A stretch of 64,000 nucleotides of DNA, from assembly GCF_004340665.1 (NCBI RefSeq), contig NZ_SLWO01000002.1, positions 57,587 to 121,586 of the forward strand, written 5' to 3'. The stretch comes from Pedobacter psychrotolerans (lineage in GTDB: Bacteria > Bacteroidota > Bacteroidia > Sphingobacteriales > Sphingobacteriaceae). Shown piece by piece: positions 7,077 through 16,817 of the stretch. The position numbers were made by a program, and so were the translations under genes. How positions within the stretch are numbered: the stretch's first letter is position 1; the number at the start of each line of letters is the position of its first letter. The notes beneath the pieces were generated by a model. It saw only the letters and a program-made list of their open reading frames with translations. It made no database searches and was not told where the DNA came from.

Positions 7077-9620
7077 TTAAAAACCACCCAATTGCTGCGC
7101 AATACTGAAAGTAAAGTTTTGTTTACCACCCTCACTAACACCTGGTATGGTATCAAATGCATGACCGTAATCTATACCAAGTAAACCAAATATTGGTAAG
7201 AAAATTCTGGCACCAATACCTGCTGATCTTCTGATGTTGAAAGGATTGAAATCACCAAATCGATCCCAAGTGTTACCACCTTCAGCGAAAGCCAGAACGA
7301 ATGCTGTTGCTTGCTGACTTGAAATAACGGGATAACGAAGCTCCAATACATATTTAGTATAAATTGGACTACCTGATGTTTGTGCCGTAGTTGGATTAGA
7401 ACCATTCGGTATAACAGCATTGTTTGCATAACCACGCATAGCGATGATCTCTGAACCTTGTAAGAAGTCAAATCCCTGCATACCATCACCACCCAATTTG
7501 AAACGCTCAAATGCTGATTGACCTACGGCTTTACTGTACTGACCTAAGAAACCAAATTGTGCCTGTGCTTTAACCACTAAGTTTCCAGCAACACGTTGGT
7601 ACCATTGCGAATCAAATTTCCATTTATGGTATTCAGTAAAACGATATTTATCTTTATCAGATGCCGTAGCATAATTCACTTTGTTAAACAATGAATATGG
7701 AGGCGTTGCCTGAATAGTAAATCGAAGGAAAGATCCTGATTTAGGGAAGATAGGTGAATCTCTTGAATCACGGCTAATCTCCTGCGATAAGTTAAAGTTA
7801 TATGATGTACCGGTAGAGAATTTAAACCCGCTATAATTATTTAAAATATACTGTTGGAAACTTACTGCATGGCTTAATTGGAAATAGTTATCCGGCCAGT
7901 TTAATCTTCTGCCTAAACTTACAGTAACACCATTCAAACGAATTTTCTGAAATGCTGCATTGTCTGAGCTATATCCATTAGATTGTAATGAAGTAAATGC
8001 ACTTACACCAAAACTTACTGGCTTCTCACCACCAAACCAAGGTTGAGAGAAAGAGAAACTATATGATTGGTAATACTTACCATTCGTTTGTCCACGTAAG
8101 CTTAACTTCTGTCCATCCCCTTTTGGAAGTGGTTTATAAGCTTTAAGGTTAAAAAGGTTACGTAATGAGAAGTTATTGAAAGTTAAACCTAAAGTACCAA
8201 TGATTCGGCCACCACCAAAACCACCAGATAATTCAATCTGATCTGAAGGTTTTTCTTCAACAGCATACTCAATATCAACAGTACCATCTGCAGGATTAGG
8301 GCGAGGTGTAGGAACTGTTTTAGATTCGTCGAAGTTACCTAACTGTCCAATCTCACGAATGGTACGGATTAAATCACTCTTATTAAATTTCTGTCCTGGT
8401 TTGGTACGAATCTCACGTAAAACTACTTTATCATTGGTAATGGTATTACCTTTCAACGTAATTCTGTTATTCACATACTGTGGACCTTCATACATGCGCA
8501 TTTCCACATCAACCGTATCACCGTAAATTTTGGTTTGAACAGGATCAATATTGAAAGTCAGGTAACCATTATCAGTATACATACTGTTGATATCGCCACC
8601 GTTTTCTCCACCACCATTCAGTTTTTTATTTAATCTTTCTTCACTGAATACATCACCCTTTTCAATGGTTAATACTTTACTTAAAATACTGTCAGGATAA
8701 ATGGCGTTACCTGCCCAGCTAATATTTCCGAAGTAATATTTTTTCCCTTCGTAAAGGTCCATTTTAATATTTACCTTCTTTTTGTTGTACTGATAAATGC
8801 TGTCTTTTAAAAGAGTTGCATCACGATAACCCTTTTCCTGCAATTTACCAACCATCTTTAATTTATTCTCCTCATATTTCTCTTTAGAGAATTTTCCTGA
8901 ACCCCAGAAACGCCACCATGCAAATTGCTTAGGGCTTTTTAAATATTTTCTAAGTTTAGCGGATTTAAAATCTTTGTTTCCGGTAAAGTCTATGTGCTGA
9001 ACCTTAACACGGCTTCCTTTATTGATGTAAGCTTCTAAGACAACACTGTTTTCGGCATTAGGATCTTTACGGGTTTTATAATCAATGGCCGTAAAGAAAT
9101 AACCCTTATCCAACATATATTTTTTTATAATCCCAGAGGTGGTATTATATAAGTTATCATTAACGATTTTGCCAGTTTTATCATTCAACTTTTCCTGAAT
9201 GGCTGTTCTTTGTGATTTGCTGATTCCTTTTAAATCAATAGAACTTAAACGAGGACGCTCGACTACTTCGATTTCGAAATAAACAGAATCCTGAACAAAT
9301 TTTTCAATATTAATTTTCACATCATCAAACAATCCTTGCGCCCAAAGCGTTTTAATTGCATCTGATGTTGCTTCACCTGGAAGAACAACTTTATCGCCCT
9401 TGGTTAATTTAGATAATGTGATTAATACATCTTTATCTAAATACAGTGTTCCGGATACGCTTGTACCGCCGATAATGTATTCTTTCGGACTGAAATAATC
9501 GAGATCTAAGCCTCCAACTTTTAAAGATGGGGTTACCGGTGTCTGACCTTGTGGACGTATTTGAGCAAAGGCCGGTGTGGCTAAAACTAGTAGGATTAAA
9601 ACTTGAAATATTCTTTTCAT
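7077..9620 (-). CDS. bamA: Outer membrane protein assembly factor BamA
   Basis: Omp85-family protein that folds and inserts beta-barrel proteins into the outer membrane. The 847-residue product has a signal peptide (MKRIFQVLILLVLATPAFAQ) and a run of POTRA repeats over roughly residues 80-440, with typical motifs such as GYFFTAIDY, GYRDATLL and GYLTFNIDP. The C-terminal barrel includes the family motif LGGDGMQGFDFL and ends in strands finishing in QQLGGF. I chose ATG 9620; the upstream in-frame extension (MLYKTNTF) would disrupt the signal peptide. It sits between uppS and the OmpH chaperones. Confidence 0.96.
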   Translation of the reverse strand: MKRIFQVLILLVLATPAFAQIRPQGQTPVTPSLKVGGLDLDYFSPKEYIIGGTSVSGTLYLDKDVLITLSKLTKGDKVVLPGEATSDAIKTLWAQGLFDDVKINIEKFVQDSVYFEIEVVERPRLSSIDLKGISKSQRTAIQEKLNDKTGKIVNDNLYNTTSGIIKKYMLDKGYFFTAIDYKTRKDPNAENSVVLEAYINKGSRVKVQHIDFTGNKDFKSAKLRKYLKSPKQFAWWRFWGSGKFSKEKYEENKLKMVGKLQEKGYRDATLLKDSIYQYNKKKVNIKMDLYEGKKYYFGNISWAGNAIYPDSILSKVLTIEKGDVFSEERLNKKLNGGGENGGDINSMYTDNGYLTFNIDPVQTKIYGDTVDVEMRMYEGPQYVNNRITLKGNTITNDKVVLREIRTKPGQKFNKSDLIRTIREIGQLGNFDESKTVPTPRPNPADGTVDIEYAVEEKPSDQIELSGGFGGGRIIGTLGLTFNNFSLRNLFNLKAYKPLPKGDGQKLSLRGQTNGKYYQSYSFSFSQPWFGGEKPVSFGVSAFTSLQSNGYSSDNAAFQKIRLNGVTVSLGRRLNWPDNYFQLSHAVSFQQYILNNYSGFKFSTGTSYNFNLSQEISRDSRDSPIFPKSGSFLRFTIQATPPYSLFNKVNYATASDKDKYRFTEYHKWKFDSQWYQRVAGNLVVKAQAQFGFLGQYSKAVGQSAFERFKLGGDGMQGFDFLQGSEIIAMRGYANNAVIPNGSNPTTAQTSGSPIYTKYVLELRYPVISSQQATAFVLAFAEGGNTWDRFGDFNPFNIRRSAGIGARIFLPIFGLLGIDYGHAFDTIPGVSEGGKQNFTFSIAQQLGGF

Positions 9621-9769
9621 TAAAGTAATTTGTTCAGTAATGGCCACGAAGGTATTGGTCTTATAAAGCAAAAATCACTTTATTCAGTTTTCCTTTAATG
9701 GTTACATTTATCGTATAAAAGTGGCGCTAAGTTAGTTTAAACGCTTGTTAAAAAGTGTTAAAAGAAAAA

Positions 9770-10510
9770 TTAGTTTAATTGTTCACTAATTTTACCGAAA
9801 CGGCGTTCGCGTTTTTGATAGTCAACTATTGCCTCGAAAAGATCTTCGCGTCTGAAATCGGGCCAAAGTACATCAGTAAAATAAAACTCGGTATAAGCCA
9901 TTTGCCAAAGTAAATAATTACTGATCCGGTGTTCTCCACTGGTTCTGATCATTAATTCCGGATCTGGCATATTAACCGTAGTTAACTTGGATGAAAATAA
10001 ATCCTCATCTATATCATCTATGGAAATGGCATCTTCTTTTACAGCAGAAGCAATTTGCTTCACGGCATCTAAAATCTCCCATTTTGAACTGTAACTTAAT
10101 GCAAGGGTTAGGGTACATTTTTCATTATGTGCCGTTTTGGCCATCGCTTCATGCAAATCATTGATACATTGCTGCGGCAAAGTGGCTATATTACCGATGG
10201 CATTTAACTTCACATGATGTTTATTCAATGTTTCAGTTTCGTTATTGATAGTAGAAATCAGGATTTGCATTAATGCATCAACCTCTTCTTTTGGTCTGTT
10301 CCAGTTTTCAGTAGAAAAAGCATAGAGCGTTAAGTATTCAATACCTACGTCTACACAACCTTCCACAATATCTTTTACAGAAAGTACACCTTGTTCGTGA
10401 CCGAATACGCGTACTTTTCCCTGGCCTTTTGCCCATCTTCCATTACCATCCATAATGACAGCAATGTGCTTTGGCAGGCGACTATAGTCTATTTGTTCTT
10501 TAAATCCCAT
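9770..10510 (-). CDS. uppS: Isoprenyl transferase (undecaprenyl diphosphate synthase)
   Basis: Cis-prenyltransferase that extends farnesyl diphosphate with isopentenyl diphosphate to the C55 lipid carrier for cell-wall glycans. The 246-residue product opens with HIAVIMDGNGRWAKGQG, which contains the catalytic Asp21, and has YAFSTENW and a C-terminal LMIRTSGEHRISNYLLWQ block. All are family signatures, and the length is typical. It follows the DUF6089-like gene by 19 bp and precedes bamA. Confidence 0.96.
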   Translation of the reverse strand: MGFKEQIDYSRLPKHIAVIMDGNGRWAKGQGKVRVFGHEQGVLSVKDIVEGCVDVGIEYLTLYAFSTENWNRPKEEVDALMQILISTINNETETLNKHHVKLNAIGNIATLPQQCINDLHEAMAKTAHNEKCTLTLALSYSSKWEILDAVKQIASAVKEDAISIDDIDEDLFSSKLTTVNMPDPELMIRTSGEHRISNYLLWQMAYTEFYFTDVLWPDFRREDLFEAIVDYQKRERRFGKISEQLN

Positions 10511-10529
10511 TAATTATGTCACAATCAGC

Positions 10530-11339
10530 TTAAAACGTGTAGCATTTTGAGGATACAAAGGTAAAAGATATGCCAACACTAACAAATAGATAAGTGTCCC
10601 TTTTTCTTAAATCTCCTCTTTGGGTACCAGGGATACCAATATTTAGGTTGTTTGGATCTGCAGGATTTGAAAGATTAAATGGTGGATTACCTATAATAAC
10701 CTGCTTTTGAATTTCCGGATAACGCCCACTCACGTCATCAATATAATCTGTCATAGGTGTTCGATAGCCAATCTCTGAAAAAATGCTCCAGGTATCTTTA
10801 TAATTATACCTTAACCCAACACCGTAAGGAATGGTGAGGGCAACATTACTATAAGCATTTTCCTGTCCTTCTGTAACCATTCGATCTAAACGGTATTTTT
10901 CTCCACCATACTTAACCGTAGGTTCGAAAATAACTGCACCTGCACCGGCAAAAATATAAGGTGAAAACAACCTGCTACCACCACCCAGTTTAAAATTAAA
11001 TAAGTTGAAATCTAATATGGCGCTTACCTCACTCAAACTGGTTTTGAAACTTAAATTTCTATTTCTAAACTGCGCATTGCTTGATTCTGAATCTTTAGCC
11101 TCAATTTGCCCGTAGGTGTAATTCAAACGCACACCTAAATATTGATTAAAATTTCTTTTTCCGAAGATACCAGCTGAAATACCACTAATTTTTAAAGGAT
11201 TGTTCTGATTCAAATCACCCATGTAACCTGCACCACCAGCCATTAACCCCAATTCCCAATTACCACCTTCTTGTCCACGTGATATTTGTGTACTGAAAGC
11301 AAAGAAAAGAAGAATTAAAAGCAATTTGTTCGGCACCAT
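10530..11339 (-). CDS. DUF6089-like outer-membrane beta-barrel protein
   Basis: The 269-residue product has a signal peptide (LLLILLFFAFSTQISRGQ) followed by alternating beta-strand sequence with many Gly and aromatic residues: WELGLMAGGAGYMGDLNQ, GVRLNYTYGQIEA, SPYIFAGAGAVIFEP, and a final strand TYLFVSVGISFTF. This matches the small outer-membrane barrels, DUF6089 type, found between nadK and uppS in many Bacteroidota. The gap to the nadK stop is 2 bp, so it is probably cotranscribed. Function is unknown; a role in envelope biogenesis is inferred from position only. Confidence 0.8.
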   Translation of the reverse strand: MVPNKLLLILLFFAFSTQISRGQEGGNWELGLMAGGAGYMGDLNQNNPLKISGISAGIFGKRNFNQYLGVRLNYTYGQIEAKDSESSNAQFRNRNLSFKTSLSEVSAILDFNLFNFKLGGGSRLFSPYIFAGAGAVIFEPTVKYGGEKYRLDRMVTEGQENAYSNVALTIPYGVGLRYNYKDTWSIFSEIGYRTPMTDYIDDVSGRYPEIQKQVIIGNPPFNLSNPADPNNLNIGIPGTQRGDLRKRDTYLFVSVGISFTFVSSKCYTF

Positions 11340-11341
11340 AT

Positions 11342-12226
11342 TTAGTAGTTACGGGTATCTATTCCCCATAATAATTTATTCCTTAACGTATTCAGGTAGG
11401 TTTCATTGTTAAGCCGAATCAGATTAAGACAAAAGTCTGCCTTTTTTATAGAAATTTTAACTGATCTTTCTACTGTTACAGTTCTACTGTCGCATGAAAC
11501 TAAAAATTTAGATTCACGTGCTTCCACTTCAAATGATAATTTACGGTCATCTGGTAAAACTACCGGTCTTACATTGAGGTTGTGTGGAGCAATTGGAGTA
11601 ACCACAAAATTCCTGGAATCGGGATAAATGATTGGGCCACCGCAACTCAGTGAATAGGCAGTAGAACCTGTTGGCGTGGCAATAATTAATCCATCAGCCC
11701 AATAAGAATTAATAAAGTCATCATTCATCTTCGCATGAATAATCATCATGGCAGAATTATCACGTCGGTGAATTGTAATATCATTAAGGGCAAAATTTTC
11801 CTCGCCAAATAATTTATTATCTGATTCTAGCACCAGAAGCGAACGACAATCTAAGGTATATTCTCCATGAATTACTGCCTTTAATGCCGATTCGATTTCA
11901 TTTTTATTGATGCTGGCTAGGAAGCCTAGTCGTCCGAAGTTGATTCCAATAACTGGAATATTCGAATTACGGATTAATGAAAGTGTATCTAATAATGTAC
12001 CGTCACCACCCAAGCTAATTAAAATATCTGCACGTTCTTTTAACTCTGCGTGATTATGAAAAATCACCGTATTTTTTGGCAAATTAATCTTTCCGTGCAG
12101 CGATGTTTTAAACTTGGAGTATAAAACGGGCTGAACATCATGATTGGCTAAATGATTAAAAACCTCCTGAACATAGGGCAAAACTGTATCATTAAAGTCT
12201 CTCCCGTAAATGGCTATCCTCATCAT
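11342..12226 (-). CDS. nadK: NAD kinase
   Basis: Phosphorylates NAD to NADP in the cytoplasm. The 294-residue product has the GGDGT motif (about residues 73-77, ISLGGDGTLLDT) and the second conserved block TPTGSTAYSLSCGGPI with the downstream APHNLNVRPVVLP. Both ATG 12226 and the adjacent ATG 12223 could serve as start. It lies 6 bp after the CBS-domain gene in a tightly packed minus-strand operon. Confidence 0.96.
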   Translation of the reverse strand: MMRIAIYGRDFNDTVLPYVQEVFNHLANHDVQPVLYSKFKTSLHGKINLPKNTVIFHNHAELKERADILISLGGDGTLLDTLSLIRNSNIPVIGINFGRLGFLASINKNEIESALKAVIHGEYTLDCRSLLVLESDNKLFGEENFALNDITIHRRDNSAMMIIHAKMNDDFINSYWADGLIIATPTGSTAYSLSCGGPIIYPDSRNFVVTPIAPHNLNVRPVVLPDDRKLSFEVEARESKFLVSCDSRTVTVERSVKISIKKADFCLNLIRLNNETYLNTLRNKLLWGIDTRNY

Positions 12227-12232
12227 TAGTTT

Positions 12233-12895
12233 TTAAACATTTAAATAGTTCATGAATGAATCGTATCGTTCCTGCGATCCATCATCAACCTGCGTATTGT
12301 TATATACTTCTTTTACCTGGTAATCATATCGTTCTAAAGATGCGACTAAAGAAGTGAGTTCAGTTTTATTTACTTTTAAGGTTACTTCAAGGCGTGTTGA
12401 ATCCTCAAAAGAGTTTACATAAGAAGATAAAATCTGAGCATTATCCGCTTCCACAATTTGTGCGATATGCGCCAGAGAATTATCACGGTTGCTGATTTCC
12501 AGAACAATTATCCCGCCTGGTTCATTTACAGCATACTGTTCAGCCACAGCATCAACCATTTCGTTTATCGATATTAAACCTAAATAGTTTTTCTGCTGAT
12601 CAACAACAGGAACTACACTCAGCTGCAACTGACTCAGTAACCTGATTACATCATATGTATGTGCATCATTAAGCACGAAAGCGCTAAGTAAATGAACAGA
12701 AGCATCATTCAAAGGTGTATCGTGATTATGAATATTGAGCAGATCATCTTCTGAAACCAAACCCAAAAGCACACTATCATTTACAACAGGCAGATGCTTT
12801 AGTTTAAAATCGTTTAAGCGATCTAAAGCCTTCTGCACTGAATCATTGATATTCAGTGTAGGAATGTCGTTCGATATGATTTCTTCAGCAAACAT
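12233..12895 (-). CDS. CBS-domain protein with a C-terminal ACT-like region
   Basis: The 220-residue product has two CBS motifs (about residues 1-60 and 70-130; PVVNDSVLLGLVSEDDLL and PVVDQQKNYLGLISINEMV), which usually bind adenine nucleotides. A C-terminal segment (IIVLEISNRDNSLAHIAQIVEADNA) resembles an ACT-type fold. There is no membrane segment or catalytic domain, so it is probably a small-molecule sensor. Its ATG overlaps the stop of the upstream hydrolase by one base (TAATG), indicating translational coupling. The partner is not evident; nadK lies directly downstream. Confidence 0.85.
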   Translation of the reverse strand: MFAEEIISNDIPTLNINDSVQKALDRLNDFKLKHLPVVNDSVLLGLVSEDDLLNIHNHDTPLNDASVHLLSAFVLNDAHTYDVIRLLSQLQLSVVPVVDQQKNYLGLISINEMVDAVAEQYAVNEPGGIIVLEISNRDNSLAHIAQIVEADNAQILSSYVNSFEDSTRLEVTLKVNKTELTSLVASLERYDYQVKEVYNNTQVDDGSQERYDSFMNYLNV

Positions 12896-13659
12896 TATTT
12901 AAGTAGTATTCTATCTAAGAATTTCTCCAGGTAATCATTAAATACTTCGGGCTGCTCCATCATAGGTGCATGACCACATTGATCAACCCAGTTAAGCTCA
13001 GAATTCGGCAATAATTGGTGAAATTCCTTTGCCACTTCCGGAGGAGTAACTTTATCATTTTTACCCCAGATTAAAGAAACAGGAATGGTAATCTTGGATA
13101 GTTCTTTTGACATGTTATGGCGAATTGCCGATTTAGCCATGGTTAAAATCCTGATTACGCGTGACCTATCGTTAACTGTTTTAAAAACATCATCAACAAG
13201 TTCTTTGGTTGCAGTAGCCGGATCGTAAAATGTGAACTCTACCTTTTCTTTAATATAATCATAGCTTTCCCGACGTGGGAAAGAACCACCGAAAGCATTT
13301 TCATACAAACCTGAACTTCCTGTTAAGACCAATGCCTTTACAAATTCCTGATGTGCAACAGTAAATACTAAGCCTACGTGCCCACCTAAAGAATTGCCGA
13401 CCAATACCACCTGATTAAGCGATTTAAACTTTAAAAACCGATGAAGGTATCTTGATAAGGCTTTAACACCTAGAGTTAAAATAGGTAAATCATATATGGG
13501 CAGAATCGGAATGATAACATGGTATCGATCCTTAAAACGTTCGATTACCAATTCCCAATTGCTTAGTTCACCCATCAGGCCATGTAGCAATACCAGTGTC
13601 TGGCCTTTTCCAGCTTCAATGTATTTAAATCCTTCTTCTTCTATTACCTGGTATGTCAT
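12895..13659 (-). CDS. Alpha/beta hydrolase
   Basis: The 254-residue product has the alpha/beta hydrolase fold: oxyanion segment VLLHGLMGELSNW, nucleophile elbow GNSLGGH, an acid-containing segment SLIWGKNDKVTPPEVA, and the catalytic His in DQCGHAPMMEQPE. A complete triad is therefore visible. The substrate cannot be told from sequence. It is the first gene of the envelope cluster on this strand, and its stop overlaps the start of the CBS gene. Confidence 0.88.
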   Translation of the reverse strand: MTYQVIEEEGFKYIEAGKGQTLVLLHGLMGELSNWELVIERFKDRYHVIIPILPIYDLPILTLGVKALSRYLHRFLKFKSLNQVVLVGNSLGGHVGLVFTVAHQEFVKALVLTGSSGLYENAFGGSFPRRESYDYIKEKVEFTFYDPATATKELVDDVFKTVNDRSRVIRILTMAKSAIRHNMSKELSKITIPVSLIWGKNDKVTPPEVAKEFHQLLPNSELNWVDQCGHAPMMEQPEVFNDYLEKFLDRILLK

Positions 13660-13864
13660 ATGTATTCTAGATGGTATTGTGCACTAAGTTAGTAGAGTAA
13701 AATTAATTTTTCGCATTTCTATGCCATTTTTCTGAAATAAAACCGAAAACGGTATAAAAACCTGATTCTTCGCATCCAAACGCACTATCAGGCATCGAGT
13801 ATCAATTATCAAGATACAAAACCGAGAATAGCTTCCTCCTTTGGTCTTTCAGCTTTAAGCTTAT

Positions 13865-14311
13865 TTAAGCAAGCTTTTCTTTCACAATTTCAGCAATTAA
13901 TTTACCATCTGCTTTACCGGCAAGTGCTTTGTTTGCTAGGCCCATCACCTTACCCATATCTTTAACCGATGTTGCGCCAGATTGTTTGATTACATCTTCA
14001 ATAATCGAAGCAACTTCTTCCCTACCCAATTGTTGTGGCAAAAATTGATTAATAACATTAATTTCTTCTTCTTCAACCAGATATAAGTCCTCACGGTTTT
14101 GTGATTTGTAGATATCAGCCGATTCACGACGCTGCTTGATTAATTTCTGAAGAATTTTCAGTTCAGTTTCTTCTGTAATTTCTTCTGAAGAACCTTTTTC
14201 TGTTTTAGCCAGAAGCAAAGCGGCTTTTATAGCTCTTAAACCTCTTAACTGTGCCTGATCTTTAGCCAACATGGCTTTTTTCATTTCCTGATTTATAGTG
14301 TCTGATATCAT
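13865..14311 (-). CDS. GatB/YqeY domain protein
   Basis: The 148-residue product is typical in length and sequence of the free-standing YqeY family: AMLAKDQAQLRGLRAIKAALL, KLIKQRRESADIYKSQNRED, EINVINQFLPQQL, VMGLANKALAGKADGKLIAEIVKEKL. The fold matches the tail domain of the GatB amidotransferase subunit and may bind tRNA, but no reaction is established for the stand-alone protein. It is cytoplasmic, with no signal peptide. Confidence 0.92.
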   Translation of the reverse strand: MISDTINQEMKKAMLAKDQAQLRGLRAIKAALLLAKTEKGSSEEITEETELKILQKLIKQRRESADIYKSQNREDLYLVEEEEINVINQFLPQQLGREEVASIIEDVIKQSGATSVKDMGKVMGLANKALAGKADGKLIAEIVKEKLA

Positions 14312-14334
14312 AATTAATTTTTTTTAAGGAGTTT

Positions 14335-14412
14335 AAATGGGAAGATGGTTATTTTGATAAGTTGGTGTTTCTCAACTTTACAGCTCTTCGCCTTCCCAAC
14401 TTCCTGCCTATC
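14335..14412. repeat. Imperfect inverted simple-sequence repeat
   Basis: Gap between the SDR stop and the yqeY start. It contains AAGTTG (14359-14364) facing CAACTT (14373-14378), flanked by GGGAAGATGG on one side and CCTTCCCAACTTCC on the other. This is one of several gaps in the window filled by degenerate repeats arranged head to head. It might act as a weak terminator for the SDR gene. Confidence 0.45.
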
Positions 14413-15172
14413 CGTTCTTTCTGTTAATAATTGTAGCCGTAGCTTGTACTGTTGGCATAATCAACATGTCGTTGATATTCACATGTTTCGGGCGACTCAC
14501 CACATACCAAATGGCATCAGCAATATCATCTGCAATTAGTGGCTCCAAATTTTCATATACTTTCTTTGCCCGGTCTTCATCTCCTTTAAAACGGACCACT
14601 GAAAATTCAGTTTCAACCATACCCGGATTAATTTCTGTTACCTTAATGCCATAGGGCAAAAGATCTATTCTCATCGCCTTACTTAAAGCATCAACGGCGT
14701 GTTTGGTTGCACAATATACATTTCCGTTCGGATACACCTCCTTACCAGCAATTGATCCTATATTTATGATATGACCAGATTGATTGGGAATCATCCAGTT
14801 GGATACAATTTTAGTGATGTAAAGCAAACCCTTAACATTGGTATCAATCATAGTGTCCCAATCATCAGTGTTGCCTTGATCTATTGGATCTAAACCCTGA
14901 CTTAAGCCAGCGTTATTTACCAGCACATCAACTTTCTTCCAATCAGCGGGTAAAGTTTCCAACGCAGCGGATAGGCTTTTTTTATCCCGAACGTCAGCCA
15001 AGACCTGTTTAATTTCTATTTCGTATTTATCGGCCAGATGATGTGCAATTTTGGTTAAACGATCTTCTCGGCGGGCCAGTAAAATTAACTGATAACCTTG
15101 CTGTGCAAATGTATGGGCACAAGCTTCACCAATACCAGATGTTGCGCCTGTAATTAAAGCAATTTTAGACAT
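14408..15172 (-). CDS. Short-chain dehydrogenase/reductase
   Basis: Classical SDR oxidoreductase of 254 residues: nucleotide-binding TGATSGIG (residues 8-15), NNAG at about 86-89, catalytic Ser140, and Tyr153 with Lys157 in the YCATK motif. It resembles the YdfG/serine-dehydrogenase-like group. The substrate is unknown and NADP preference is only likely. I chose ATG 15172, giving MSKIALITGATSG. An upstream in-frame ATG at 15208 is also possible because the -7 box lies at 15240. Confidence 0.88.
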   Translation of the reverse strand: MSKIALITGATSGIGEACAHTFAQQGYQLILLARREDRLTKIAHHLADKYEIEIKQVLADVRDKKSLSAALETLPADWKKVDVLVNNAGLSQGLDPIDQGNTDDWDTMIDTNVKGLLYITKIVSNWMIPNQSGHIINIGSIAGKEVYPNGNVYCATKHAVDALSKAMRIDLLPYGIKVTEINPGMVETEFSVVRFKGDEDRAKKVYENLEPLIADDIADAIWYVVSRPKHVNINDMLIMPTVQATATIINRKNG

Positions 15173-15239
15173 GTATATGAATTTAAGTCTTGATAAATCC
15201 TCCGACATAAAACTAAGGCCGATGATTTACCTCTATTGG

Positions 15240-15247
15240 CAAAGGTA
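15240..15247 (-). promoter_or_regulatory. -7 box TACCTTTG of the SDR gene
   Basis: Exact TAnnTTTG match on the minus strand, 31 bases upstream of ATG 15208 and 67 upstream of ATG 15172. Confidence 0.5.
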
Positions 15248-15267
15248 AGTTTTTTTGATTTGTACGG

Positions 15268-16065
15268 CTATTGAAAAATTAAGCTGAACGTTAATTGACG
15301 CAATTTCAACTTATCTATCGGATTGGCGAAAGCAGTGTCGTCATGTTGCAGAATATCATTGGTAGAATACGATAATTTAATCTCCGGCGACATTTTAAAA
15401 TATTCAAAATATAAATCAAAACCAATTCCAGTCTCATAAGAAAGGTAATTTCGCTGATTTTTCAATAACTTATTGATTGCACTTTCACCTTCATCAAAAG
15501 TTTTTTTCTTTGAGGCAATATCAATGGAATATTTAGCTCCTCCCAACCAGTAGGCACGGAAATTATTTAAGCGGTTCGATTTTATTTTTAATCCGAGCGG
15601 GAACTCAAACATCGTAGCCTGAACTTTCTTATCGATTTGGGTTTGAAAATTTTTGGTTTGTCCGTTGCCCAAATCAATTGATCCCATTTGCTCGTATTCA
15701 TAACGAACAATCCGATCACTAAAAATTAATGATGGTGTGGCACGGAGATCAAAGTTATCAGAAATGTTTCTATTGATCACAAAGCCCAATCCGAAACCTT
15801 GAGATGGCGGGCTGGAAATCGAATTTAAACGGCCGGTAACCGGAAGTCCAGTGTTTGGATCATAAGAGACTCCAAAAGAATCAGGAACTTCATAAAATGG
15901 ACTCTGCCAGTTTTCTTTTTTTAGGATTTTATATTCTGCGGAAATGTATTGAAAGTTAAACCCAAAACTCCAATCTTCATCATCAATTCCTCCGCCCCAA
16001 TTTTGAGCAAAGGAAGTAGTATAGATAAAAAATAGGGAGAGAATGAGGCTTAATTTTTTTATCAT
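15268..16065 (-). CDS. porT: PorT-like outer-membrane protein (type IX secretion)
   Basis: The 265-residue product has a signal peptide (LSLILSLFFIYTTSFAQ) and a barrel of alternating strands (FGFNFQYISAEYKILK, GFGLGFVINRNISDNFDLRATPSLIF, ending LRQLTFSLIFQ). Its size, strand pattern and position directly after ubiE match PorT/SprT, an outer-membrane protein needed for type IX secretion. Its ATG overlaps the ubiE stop (ATGA), so the two are cotranslated. A type IX cargo at 27352 supports the presence of the system. Assignment rests on synteny and overall resemblance. Confidence 0.75.
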   Translation of the reverse strand: MIKKLSLILSLFFIYTTSFAQNWGGGIDDEDWSFGFNFQYISAEYKILKKENWQSPFYEVPDSFGVSYDPNTGLPVTGRLNSISSPPSQGFGLGFVINRNISDNFDLRATPSLIFSDRIVRYEYEQMGSIDLGNGQTKNFQTQIDKKVQATMFEFPLGLKIKSNRLNNFRAYWLGGAKYSIDIASKKKTFDEGESAINKLLKNQRNYLSYETGIGFDLYFEYFKMSPEIKLSYSTNDILQHDDTAFANPIDKLKLRQLTFSLIFQ

Positions 16066-16793
16066 TTAGTGCCGACGTAAATTGAACTTATTCCAAACGT
16101 TAAAATTCTTTGTTTGGTACTTTTGAAACCAACTTTCTCCATTAAGGTGGTAAAATCTTTTCCATCAGGAAAAGCGGCTACTGATTCAGGCAAGTAGGTA
16201 TATGCCTTCGCATCTTTTGAAAATAGTTTTCCAAAAAATGGCGTGATATGTAAAAAGTAAAAGTTGTATAATTGTTTTACCGGAAATACACGGGGTTTTG
16301 AAAATTCCAGAATTACCATTTTACCATTTGGTTTTAAAACCCGGTACATATCAGCCAAACCCTTTTCGAGATTTTCGAAATTCCTCACGCCGTAAGCACA
16401 GGTAATGGCATCAAAAGTGTCCTGTTCAAAGTGTAAGCCTTCTGAATCGCCCATCTGTACCGTGAACACTTCATGCAAGCTCCGTTCGTTAATTTTTTTC
16501 TTCGCCACGGCTAACATGCCTTCAGAAATATCTACACCGATTACTTTTTCGGGATGCAGCTTTTTTATTGCCTCAAATGCAAAATCACCTGTTCCAGTGG
16601 CCACATCAAGTAAATTTCTCGGCTGGATAGAGACTAATTCTTTGATGGCTTTTTTACGCCAGATGATGTCAATCCCTAAAGAGAGAAAGTGATTTAAAAA
16701 ATCGTATGTACCTGAAATGTTGTTAAACATGGTTGCAACCTGCTCTTTTTTAGTTGCATCTGCTATTTGATATGGAGTGATATTCTGATTCAT
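16062..16793 (-). CDS. ubiE: Demethylmenaquinone methyltransferase
   Basis: SAM-dependent C-methyltransferase for the last step of menaquinone synthesis. The 243-residue product has MFNNISGTYDFLNHFLSLG, the SAM motif LLDVATGTGDFAFEA, VIGVDISEGMLAVAKKK, ITCAYGVRNFEN and MVILEFSKP, all UbiE/MenG signatures. I chose ATG 16793; an in-frame TTG at 16805 lies within the -7 box. It overlaps porT by 4 bp. Confidence 0.95.
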   Translation of the reverse strand: MNQNITPYQIADATKKEQVATMFNNISGTYDFLNHFLSLGIDIIWRKKAIKELVSIQPRNLLDVATGTGDFAFEAIKKLHPEKVIGVDISEGMLAVAKKKINERSLHEVFTVQMGDSEGLHFEQDTFDAITCAYGVRNFENLEKGLADMYRVLKPNGKMVILEFSKPRVFPVKQLYNFYFLHITPFFGKLFSKDAKAYTYLPESVAAFPDGKDFTTLMEKVGFKSTKQRILTFGISSIYVGTK

Positions 16794-16802
16794 GATGTAA
16801 GG

Positions 16803-16810
16803 CAAAGATA
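16803..16810 (-). promoter_or_regulatory. -7 box TATCTTTG of ubiE-porT
   Basis: Exact TAnnTTTG match on the minus strand, 9 bases upstream of ATG 16793. Confidence 0.6.
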
Positions 16811-16817
16811 AGTAAAA

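Noticed and set aside
7172..7510. 112-residue minus-strand ORF
   Set aside because: It lies wholly inside bamA in another frame and is a shadow of that gene.
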